DNA of 5,115 nucleotides from Betaproteobacteria bacterium (GTDB taxonomy: Bacteria; Pseudomonadota; Gammaproteobacteria; Burkholderiales; Burkholderiaceae), in the NCBI GenBank assembly GCA_015654605.1, contig JAATGO010000403.1, forward strand, positions 1 through 5,115, written 5' to 3'. Shown in pieces: positions 1-5,115 of this stretch. Both the position numbers and the translations under genes were made by a program. Positions within the stretch are counted from its first letter, which is position 1. Every line of letters begins with the position of its first letter. The notes beneath the pieces are model-generated. The model was not told where the DNA came from. It saw nothing but the letters and a program-made list of their open reading frames with translations, and did not search any database.

Positions 1-303
1 CAAGCAGTGGTAAATGCCATGTTGCGCGCTGAAAAATTTCTCGCAACTGCTACTGCAGCGCAGATTGCGGATGCTTTACCGAAGTCGTATCAGGTGGGCG
101 AAAGAGATATGTATCTGAAAGCGATCGAACACACGCGCACTGTATATTCAACTGACGGTCGTTACAGTCTTGATGGGGCAAAAGCTGTTTTATCCGTACT
201 GGTGGGATCGGAGCCGTCTGTCGCTGAGGCACAAAATAAAATTGATCTGCCTGCGACATATACCAACAAATTTGTGGATGCGGCCACTGTTAAGCAACCT
301 TAA
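1..303 (+). CDS. ABC transporter substrate-binding protein, NMT1/SsuA-like (SBP1), C-terminal part only
   Basis: This is the 3' end of a gene whose start lies before the window; the reading frame is open from base 1 and stops with TAA at 301-303, leaving 100 codons. The role is inferred from the complete paralogue at 2254-3309: a periplasmic protein that captures a small organic solute for an ABC importer. The fragment aligns without gaps to residues 255-348 of that paralogue, with about 45 of 94 positions identical by hand count. Shared blocks include RAE-(K/R)-F, TATA, DALP and, near the end, ATYTN-(K/R)-FVDA. The substrate-binding cleft cannot be judged because the N-terminal domain is outside the window. 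An HpaI-like aldolase gene follows after 43 bases, probably in the same transcript. The Met at codon 7 is internal and is not a credible start, because homology continues upstream of it. Confidence 0.85.
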   Translation, partial: QAVVNAMLRAEKFLATATAAQIADALPKSYQVGERDMYLKAIEHTRTVYSTDGRYSLDGAKAVLSVLVGSEPSVAEAQNKIDLPATYTNKFVDAATVKQP

Positions 304-346
304 TTAATTTCGCATCATTATTTTTTACCCGTCATGGAGATTTGAT

Positions 347-1114
347 ATGCAACCTGGTAACCTATTTAAGGCCGCTATTGCCGCGCGTCAGCAACAAATT
401 GGGCTATGGCTCAGTATGGCGGATAGTATTGCAGCAGAAATTTGTGCGACTGCCGGTTTTGACTGGTTCCTGATCGATGGCGAGCATGCACCAAATGATA
501 TAGGTTCGATACTGGCGCAATTGCAAGCACTTGCTGCATATCAGACAGAGGCCGTGGTACGTCCACCAATAGGCGACATTACTATTATCAAGCGCTTGCT
601 TGATATTGGTGTGCGGACATTGTTGGTGCCAATGGTGGATAGTGCTGAGCAGGCACGTGAATTGGTGTCGATGATGCGTTATCCACCACAAGGCCGGCGT
701 GGCGTGGGAGCTAGAATGGCGCGTGCATCAGGTTTTGGTGCACGTACAAATTATATTGCAACAGCGAATGATGATATGTGCTTGCTGGTGCAGATTGAAT
801 CCGTGGAAGCCCTTGAGCAGATCGAGGCAATTGCGGCAGTAGAAGGTGTCGATGGTTTGTTTGTTGGGCCTTCTGATCTGGCTGCATCGATGGGGCATCC
901 GGGGAATCTCGCACATCCTGAGGTGCGTGCTGCCGTTGATGGAGCATTACGCCGGATTAAGGCTGTTGGTAAACCCGCTGGGATTGTGGCATTTGCTGAT
1001 GCAGATATTCAACGGTTTATTGATCTCGACACGATATTTGTTGCCGTAGGCGCTGATGCTGCCATTTTGGCTGATGGCAGCCGTACGCTCGTTAAGCAAT
1101 ACAAAGGTCGCTAA
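347..1114 (+). CDS. HpcH/HpaI-family class II pyruvate aldolase (4-hydroxy-2-oxo-acid aldolase)
   Basis: A complete 255-residue protein, the usual length for this family. HpcH/HpaI enzymes are cytoplasmic, metal-dependent aldolases that reversibly cleave 4-hydroxy-2-oxo acids into pyruvate and an aldehyde; E. coli HpaI releases pyruvate and succinic semialdehyde in homoprotocatechuate degradation. Expected active-site residues are visible: the catalytic His47 in LIDGEHAPN, Arg72 in VVRPP (pyruvate carboxylate), and metal ligands Glu151 in LVQIES and Asp177 in VGPSDLAAS. These sit two residues later than H45, R70, E149 and D175 of E. coli HpaI. The segment RYPPQGRRGVGA followed by ARASGFG (about 111-131) is closer to HpaI than to GarL, which has RGVS there. 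GGAGA at 336-340 lies 6 bases before the ATG. The amidohydrolase gene starts 2 bases after the stop, so the two are probably co-translated. The aldehyde product is not determinable from sequence; a sugar-acid aldolase (RhmA/GarL-like) is the alternative. Confidence 0.93.
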   Translation: MQPGNLFKAAIAARQQQIGLWLSMADSIAAEICATAGFDWFLIDGEHAPNDIGSILAQLQALAAYQTEAVVRPPIGDITIIKRLLDIGVRTLLVPMVDSAEQARELVSMMRYPPQGRRGVGARMARASGFGARTNYIATANDDMCLLVQIESVEALEQIEAIAAVEGVDGLFVGPSDLAASMGHPGNLAHPEVRAAVDGALRRIKAVGKPAGIVAFADADIQRFIDLDTIFVAVGADAAILADGSRTLVKQYKGR

Positions 1115-1116
1115 TC

Positions 1117-2187
1117 ATGTCGCAAGGTCTGGCAGTGAAGGCAGCGTTACCCCATGTGGCGATTCGTCCAGAATGGCTTGCCTTGCACAAGGAGGAAATT
1201 CTTGAGCCGGATCTACTGATCGTTGATCCTCATCATCATTTGTGGGATCGGCCTGGTTCTCGTTACTTGCCACTTGATTTTTTGGATGATGTCAACAGTG
1301 GCCATCGTATTGTGGCGACGGTTTATGTGCAAAGTCGTTCCATGTTACGTGCTCAAGGCGATGTTGCATTGTCTTCTTTGGGAGAAGTCGAGTTTGCTAA
1401 TGGCGCTGCGGCAATGGGGGTGTCTGGAATATATGGTAGTGCACAGATATGTGCTGGCATTGTTGGTGGCGCTGATCTTTCACTTGGTGATGCTGTGCTA
1501 CCAGTGCTGGAGTCGATGCTGAGTATATCAAGTGGGCGCTTGTGTGGGATTCGTAATGCTGTGGCATGGCATGCTAATTCTGCAGTTAGTTCGACGACTG
1601 CCAAAACGACCTCGGGCATGATGAGCAATCCGGATTTCGTACGTGGTGCTGCATATCTGGCTCGCTTTGGTTTAGCACTGGATGTCTGGTCTTATCACAC
1701 ACAACTTGACGAACTCTATACGCTTGCGCGAGCAATTCCTGATGTTCCTGTCATTATTGATCATTTTGGTGGACCAATTGGTGTCGTATCGTATGCTGAT
1801 GCCAATCATTCTTACCGTGCACGTGCTGAGATGCTTGCACATTGGAGTAAAGCGATGCAGAATTTGGCTAGTTTACCCAATACACGGGTAAAGCTGGGTG
1901 GCATTGGCATGCCGGTACTGGGTTTTGGTTTTGAGCGCGGGGAGCTTCCTCCAGAGTCCGAGGTACTCGCACAAGCATCTCGACCTTATGTCGAGATGTG
2001 TGTGGAATACTTCGGTGTGAAACGTTGCATGTTTGAAAGTAATTTCCCTGTAGATAAAGGGATGTTCAGTTATCACGTGTTTTGGAATGCATGTAAGCGT
2101 TTAACACAAGGTGCATCGGAGGAAGAAAAAAGAGCACTTTACAGTGAGACGGCATTGGAGACATATCGTTTGTCACTCGCGCATTAG
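1117..2187 (+). CDS. COG3618 TIM-barrel amidohydrolase, first paralogue (AMH1)
   Basis: A 356-residue cytoplasmic protein (no signal peptide) of the amidohydrolase superfamily, in the COG3618 group that includes 2-pyrone-4,6-dicarboxylate hydrolase (LigI) and sugar lactonases. Lactone or related ester/amide hydrolysis is therefore likely, but the substrate is unknown. The strand-1 HxH motif is in DPHHHLWD (His39, His41). Other probable active-site positions are Arg146 and His152 in GIRNAVAWH, His194 in YHTQLDE, His216 in DHFGGP and Lys259 in VKLGG. Where the superfamily normally has Asp in a S/T-D-W-P-like motif, this protein has Asn309 (ESNFPVDKG). The start is 2 bases after the aldolase stop, with AAAGG at 1103-1107, which suggests translational coupling. 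The N-terminal block RPEWLAL..EEILEP is shared with the second copy, supporting this start. It is about 64% identical to AMH2, but its loop after GPIGV (about 224-240) is six residues longer and differs in sequence. Confidence 0.88.
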   Translation: MSQGLAVKAALPHVAIRPEWLALHKEEILEPDLLIVDPHHHLWDRPGSRYLPLDFLDDVNSGHRIVATVYVQSRSMLRAQGDVALSSLGEVEFANGAAAMGVSGIYGSAQICAGIVGGADLSLGDAVLPVLESMLSISSGRLCGIRNAVAWHANSAVSSTTAKTTSGMMSNPDFVRGAAYLARFGLALDVWSYHTQLDELYTLARAIPDVPVIIDHFGGPIGVVSYADANHSYRARAEMLAHWSKAMQNLASLPNTRVKLGGIGMPVLGFGFERGELPPESEVLAQASRPYVEMCVEYFGVKRCMFESNFPVDKGMFSYHVFWNACKRLTQGASEEEKRALYSETALETYRLSLAH

Positions 2188-2209
2188 AAATTAACTACAA
2201 TCGATTAAC

Positions 2210-2238
2210 CGTTGCACCAACGTGCTCGTTAGAAGCAC
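2210..2238 (+). promoter_or_regulatory. Two small adjacent hairpins in the leader of SBP2
   Basis: In the 66-base gap before the second binding-protein gene, CGTTG (2210-2214) pairs with CAACG (2218-2222) around a 3-base loop. GTGCT (2222-2226) pairs with AGCAC (2234-2238) around a 7-base loop. A third, competing pairing joins AACG (2219-2222) to CGTT (2227-2230). The ribosome-binding site AGGAGA (2241-2246) begins 2 bases after the second hairpin. There is no T-run, so this is not a Rho-independent terminator. Structure that protects mRNA ends or tunes translation of the binding protein is possible, but stems of 4-5 bp also occur by chance. Confidence 0.25.
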
Positions 2239-2253
2239 ACAGGAGACAAGGCA

Positions 2254-3309
2254 ATGAAAAAATTATTCAATATCAGTTTGAAAAAGCGTTTTGTATTGAT
2301 GTGGGTAGTGGCATGTAGTGTATGGTGCTATGTTACTGCCAACCATGTTTATGCGGCAGATGGAGTAGAGAAAAAGCATGTTTCAGTGGCGACAGTGGGT
2401 GCTGTCATGGGGTATTTGCCAGTGGATATTGCGATTACTAAAGGGTATTTTAAAGAAGAGGGATTAGAAGTCGAGCGTAGTATGTTCCCTGGCGGTCCAA
2501 AAGTATTACAGTCAATGATGGGTGGCACTGCAGATTTTGGTTCAAGTGCATATTCAAATACATTGACGATAGCTGCTAAGGGGAAGAAGGTTGTCGCCGT
2601 TGCATTGATGGCGCGCTATCCTGGTTACGTGGTAGGGATTTCTGCCAAGAGCGCGGAGAAATTCAAATCACTCAAGGATATGAAAGGAATGAAAATGGGA
2701 GTAACAGCTCCAGGATCAAGCAATAATTTGGTGCTTGATTATATTGCATCGAAAGAAGGAATTGATCACAACAGTTTTTCTGCCATTGGTGTAGGTGCAG
2801 AGGCACGTGCTGCTGCAGCAGTCCGGCAAGGTCAGGTTGATGGTTTGATTAGTGTAGACCCTGTCATTACTATGCTAACGCAAAGCCATGATCTGAAAAT
2901 AGTCGCTGATATGCGTACTGCTGAGGGTACTCGTGCTGCGTTGGGTACTGAGCAATATCCGGAAGCATCGATACTTGTCACAGCAGACTTTATTGATAAA
3001 TATCCGCACACTGTTCAAGCCTTTGTGAATGCCATTGTGCGCGCCGAAAGATTTTTACAGACAGCGACAGCGGAAGAAGTTGTTGATGCGTTACCGGTTG
3101 CTTATCAACTTGGTAATCGAGAAATGTTTTTACAGGCTTATAAAAATTCGAAACAGACTTTTTCTGAGGATGGACGTTTTAATTCTGCAGGGTCGGTAGC
3201 AGTATTGGATATCTTGTCGCGTTTTGACCAGGAACTGGAAGCTGCCAAAGCGCATATTAATGTATCGGCTACTTATACAAACCGTTTTGTTGATGCAGTC
3301 CCACAGTAA
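2254..3309 (+). CDS. Periplasmic ABC transporter substrate-binding protein, NMT1/SsuA-like (SBP2)
   Basis: A complete 351-residue protein of the NMT1/THI5-SsuA type, which binds a small organic compound in the periplasm and delivers it to an ABC importer. The N-terminus is a signal peptide: basic residues 2-12, a hydrophobic stretch at about 13-29, and a likely signal peptidase I site after Ala34 (VYA-AD). A V-V-A-C sequence at 18-21 loosely fits a lipobox, so a lipoprotein is a less likely alternative because the hydrophobic region continues past the Cys. Family features follow in order: GYLPVDIAITKGYFKEEGLEVE (about 53-74, no run quoted beyond this), a GG-containing segment ending in GTADFGSS (91-98), DMKGMKMGVTAPGSS (142-156) and RQGQVDGLISVDP (191-203). 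The ATG follows AGGAGA (2241-2246) by 7 bases. AMH2 starts 24 bases downstream. No permease or ATPase gene is in view. The ligand cannot be predicted from sequence alone. Confidence 0.92.
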   Translation: MKKLFNISLKKRFVLMWVVACSVWCYVTANHVYAADGVEKKHVSVATVGAVMGYLPVDIAITKGYFKEEGLEVERSMFPGGPKVLQSMMGGTADFGSSAYSNTLTIAAKGKKVVAVALMARYPGYVVGISAKSAEKFKSLKDMKGMKMGVTAPGSSNNLVLDYIASKEGIDHNSFSAIGVGAEARAAAAVRQGQVDGLISVDPVITMLTQSHDLKIVADMRTAEGTRAALGTEQYPEASILVTADFIDKYPHTVQAFVNAIVRAERFLQTATAEEVVDALPVAYQLGNREMFLQAYKNSKQTFSEDGRFNSAGSVAVLDILSRFDQELEAAKAHINVSATYTNRFVDAVPQ

Positions 3310-3322
3310 TATCAGTAATTAG

Positions 3323-3329
3323 AAGGGGG
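3323..3329 (+). promoter_or_regulatory. Ribosome-binding site that selects the GTG start of AMH2
   Basis: The purine-rich AAGGGGG lies 4 bases before GTG at 3334. The in-frame ATG at 3349 (codon 6) would be 19 bases away, too far for this site, and no other Shine-Dalgarno-like sequence precedes it. GTG is therefore the preferred start, although spacing to the core is somewhat short. Confidence 0.6.
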
Positions 3330-3333
3330 TAAC

Positions 3334-4365
3334 GTGCATAACGTCAGCATGCCACATAGTCCTGCTCGCCCAGAGTGGCTTGCATTACGTCAAGAGGAAA
3401 TTCTTGAACCAACTTTGCCAATTATCGATCCGCATCATCATCTATGGGATAGAACAGGAAGCCGTTACCTGGTTCACGATTTGTACCAGGATCTCAACAG
3501 TGGTCATCATATCGTCGCAACAGTTTTTATTCAGAACCGTGCGATGCTACGTGCTGATGGGCCGGAAGAGATGGCTCCAGTAGGAGAGGTGGAGTTTGCC
3601 AATGGCGCTGCGGCTTTTGGGGCGAGCGGTTTGTATGGTACTGCGCGGATTTGTGCTGGCATTGTCGCAGGTGCGGATTTGACATTAGGGGATCGAGTAG
3701 AACCGGTGTTGGAGGCAATGAGTCGTACTGCTGGAGAGCGCTTGCGCGGTGTGCGCAATGCCGTAGTGTGGCATGCAAGCCCTGCAGTACGTTCCAGCAC
3801 GATGTCTCCACCGCGTGGGTTGCTGACAGATGCTGCATTCCGGCGTGGTGTAGCGGTTCTCAAGCGTTTCGGTTTGTCGTTGGATGTTTGGGCATATCAC
3901 ACACAATTAGATGAAGTCTATGATCTGGCTTTCGCCCAACCAGACGTCTGTGTGGTGGTCAATCATTTTGGTGGACCGGTTGGTGTTGGACCACATGCCG
4001 TTGATATGTCGGCCACACTGGCAGATTGGCGTACAGGAATGGAGAAATTAGCACGTTTACCAAACGTCGTCGTCAAACTTGGTGGGGGAGGCATGCCAGT
4101 GTTGGGCTTCGGTTTTGACCAGAAAGTCATGCCGCCATCTTCGGTTGTACTTGCTGATGCATGGCGCACTTATTTCGAGGTGTGTGTGAATTTATTTGGT
4201 AGTGATCGTTGTATGTTTGAAAGCAATTTTCCAGTAGACAAAGGTATGTTCAGTTATCCAATATTGTGGAATGCGTTCAAGCGTTTGGCAGCAGGAGCAT
4301 CTACAGTGGAGAAGACCGCACTTTTCAGTGGTACGGCGAGTCGTGTGTATCGATTGTCTGTGTGA
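3334..4365 (+). CDS. COG3618 TIM-barrel amidohydrolase, second paralogue (AMH2)
   Basis: A 343-residue cytoplasmic protein starting with GTG, paralogous to AMH1: about 205 of 319 aligned positions are identical by hand count, with one six-residue gap near residue 218. It should hydrolyse a lactone or related compound, as is usual in COG3618, but no substrate is evident. The same active-site set is present: His34 and His36 in DPHHHLWD, Arg141 and His147 in GVRNAVVWH, His189 in YHTQLDE, His211 in NHFGGP, Lys248 in VKLGG and Asn298 in FESNFPVDKG, again Asn where Asp is usual. Differences from AMH1 cluster at about 152-169 and 218-236, loops likely to line the active-site mouth, so the two copies may act on different or successive substrates. 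It lies 24 bases after SBP2 and 59 bases before the dehydrogenase gene. In the stretch compared by eye (around 3601-3660) the DNA is clearly GC-richer than in SBP2. Confidence 0.88.
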   Translation: MHNVSMPHSPARPEWLALRQEEILEPTLPIIDPHHHLWDRTGSRYLVHDLYQDLNSGHHIVATVFIQNRAMLRADGPEEMAPVGEVEFANGAAAFGASGLYGTARICAGIVAGADLTLGDRVEPVLEAMSRTAGERLRGVRNAVVWHASPAVRSSTMSPPRGLLTDAAFRRGVAVLKRFGLSLDVWAYHTQLDEVYDLAFAQPDVCVVVNHFGGPVGVGPHAVDMSATLADWRTGMEKLARLPNVVVKLGGGGMPVLGFGFDQKVMPPSSVVLADAWRTYFEVCVNLFGSDRCMFESNFPVDKGMFSYPILWNAFKRLAAGASTVEKTALFSGTASRVYRLSV

Positions 4366-4374
4366 TCCATTGTA

Positions 4375-4405
4375 TTCACCACAAAATTTTTGCGGTTATA
4401 CCGCA
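4375..4405 (+). promoter_or_regulatory. Perfect inverted repeat with weak promoter-like boxes before the aldehyde dehydrogenase gene
   Basis: TGCGGT (4391-4396) and ACCGCA (4400-4405) form a perfect 6-bp inverted repeat around TAT, 20 bases before the dehydrogenase start. Weak sigma-70-like boxes are also present: TTCACC (4375-4380) and TATACC (4397-4402), 16 bases apart, each matching 4 of 6 consensus bases. The second box lies inside the repeat, as an operator would. The repeat could instead be a small mRNA hairpin. No T-run follows it, so it is not a terminator on the + strand. Confidence 0.3.
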
Positions 4406-4424
4406 CTCAATAGCAGGAGTTGAC

Positions 4425-5115
4425 ATGGAAGATTTACAAGCGAAGTTGGTGCGAAGCGATTTGATCCGCACCAATAATTTAATTAATGGAAAGTGGCAAC
4501 CGGCCAGTTCTGGCGCGAAATTTCCTGTATACAATCCAGCCAGCGGCAAGGAGATCGCTCAGGTACCAGATAGTGGATCTGTGGATGCCAGAGCCGCAGC
4601 TGATGCCGCTGCCAAGGCCTTTCCAGAATGGCGTCAGAAATTACCGCGTGAACGTAGTGATATTTTGAGGAAATGGCATGCTGCCATTCTCGAAAACAGT
4701 GAAGATTTAGCTTTTCTCATTTCATTGGAGCAAGGCAAGCCAATAGAAGAGAGTCGAGGTGAAGTCGCCTATGGGGCATCTTATGTGACCTGGTTTGCTG
4801 AAGAAGCGGCTCGTATTTATGGAGACATTATTCCGCAACAGCAGCGTGGAAAACGTATGACTGCTTTGAAGGAAGCAGTTGGTGTGGTAGCGGCTATTAC
4901 GCCTTGGAATTTCCCATTGGCGATGATTGCGCGTAAGATTGCGCCAGCACTCGCAGCAGGTTGTACAGTAGTTGCTAAACCTGCTGAAGATACACCTCTG
5001 ACAGCTATGGCCTTGGTTTTTCTTGCAGAAGAGGCTGGTGTGCCGGCTGGTGTGATTAACTTGATCACCACCTCACGTGAGCAGGCTGCCGTGGCAGTTG
5101 GTGACTGGTTGGCCG
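4425..5115 (+). CDS. NAD(P)-dependent aldehyde dehydrogenase, succinate-semialdehyde dehydrogenase-like, N-terminal part
   Basis: The frame is open from the ATG to the window edge, giving 230 codons of a family whose members have about 480 residues. GabD-type enzymes oxidise succinic semialdehyde to succinate in the cytoplasm. Visible family features are INGKW (20-24), NPASG (37-41), LEQGKP (101-106), WFAEEA followed by RIYGD (123-134), the TPWNFP motif with catalytic-site Asn162, APALAAGC (173-180) and the cofactor-binding Lys185 in KPAEDTP. The pattern strongly resembles E. coli GabD, but the catalytic Cys and Glu lie beyond the window, so activity cannot be confirmed. AGGAG at 4415-4419, 5 bases before the ATG, supports the start. 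Following an HpaI-like aldolase, it could oxidise the aldehyde that enzyme releases. Glutarate- or another semialdehyde dehydrogenase is the alternative. Confidence 0.92.
   Translation, partial: MEDLQAKLVRSDLIRTNNLINGKWQPASSGAKFPVYNPASGKEIAQVPDSGSVDARAAADAAAKAFPEWRQKLPRERSDILRKWHAAILENSEDLAFLISLEQGKPIEESRGEVAYGASYVTWFAEEAARIYGDIIPQQQRGKRMTALKEAVGVVAAITPWNFPLAMIARKIAPALAAGCTVVAKPAEDTPLTAMALVFLAEEAGVPAGVINLITTSREQAAVAVGDWLA

Noticed and set aside
300..307. Palindrome TTAATTAA at the SBP1 stop codon
   Set aside because: It is a short AT-only palindrome expected by chance; it has no stable stem and no T-run after a GC-rich hairpin, so it is not a terminator.
1189..1198. Strong Shine-Dalgarno-like AAGGAGGAAA inside AMH1
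   Set aside because: No suitable start codon follows at proper spacing, and the block RPEWLAL..EEILEP that spans this site is conserved in AMH2, so translation starts upstream. The purines simply encode Lys-Glu-Glu.
3310..3333. Possible terminator or promoter between SBP2 and AMH2
   Set aside because: The 24-base gap holds only the AMH2 ribosome-binding site; no inverted repeat or promoter boxes are visible.
3349..3351. ATG as alternative start of AMH2
   Set aside because: It is 19 bases from the only ribosome-binding site, whereas GTG at 3334 is 4 bases away. The choice changes only five residues.
3531..3863. Open frame of 110 codons on the - strand, and a similar 103-codon one at 3527-3838
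   Set aside because: Both lie entirely inside AMH2, which has strong homology to AMH1 and intact active-site motifs. They have no recognisable domain.
4486..4668. Open frame of 60 codons on the + strand
   Set aside because: It is out of frame with, and internal to, the dehydrogenase gene, whose own frame carries the family motifs from 4425 onward.
4817..5071. Open frame of 84 codons on the - strand
   Set aside because: It is antisense to the well-conserved aldehyde dehydrogenase segment containing TPWNFP and has no recognisable features.

Overview
The window is a densely packed run of catabolic genes, all on the + strand, from a Gram-negative bacterium. The proteins resemble Burkholderiales-type Betaproteobacteria: an NMT1/SsuA-like periplasmic binding protein, a COG3618 amidohydrolase of the 'FESNFPVDKG' type, and HpaI- and GabD-like enzymes. 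This taxonomic call is inferred from remembered protein style, with a moderate-GC genome. No rRNA, tRNA, CRISPR array, transposase or phage gene is visible, and there is no gene-free stretch longer than 66 bases.

Layout from left to right: (1) 1-303, the last 100 codons of an ABC-transporter substrate-binding protein (SBP1) whose start lies outside the window; (2) 347-1114, a complete HpcH/HpaI class II pyruvate aldolase; (3) 1117-2187, a COG3618 amidohydrolase (AMH1), 2 bases after the aldolase stop; (4) 2254-3309, a complete exported substrate-binding protein (SBP2), paralogous to SBP1; (5) 3334-4365, a second amidohydrolase (AMH2), about 64% identical to AMH1, starting with GTG; (6) 4425-5115, the N-terminal 230 codons of an aldehyde dehydrogenase resembling succinate-semialdehyde dehydrogenase (GabD), cut by the window end.

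How the genes may work together (inference): the binding proteins capture a small organic molecule in the periplasm for an ABC importer whose permease and ATPase are not in this window. The amidohydrolases, from a family rich in lactonases and related hydrolases, open a ring or hydrolyse an intermediate. The aldolase cleaves a 4-hydroxy-2-oxo acid to pyruvate plus an aldehyde, and the dehydrogenase oxidises that aldehyde to an acid such as succinate. Aldolase plus semialdehyde dehydrogenase is the known end of the homoprotocatechuate meta pathway, but no ring-cleavage or decarboxylating enzyme is visible here, so the substrate is unknown.

The most notable features are the repeated SBP-amidohydrolase pairing (SBP1-aldolase-AMH1, then SBP2-AMH2) and the Asn found in both amidohydrolases where the superfamily normally has a catalytic or metal-binding Asp.
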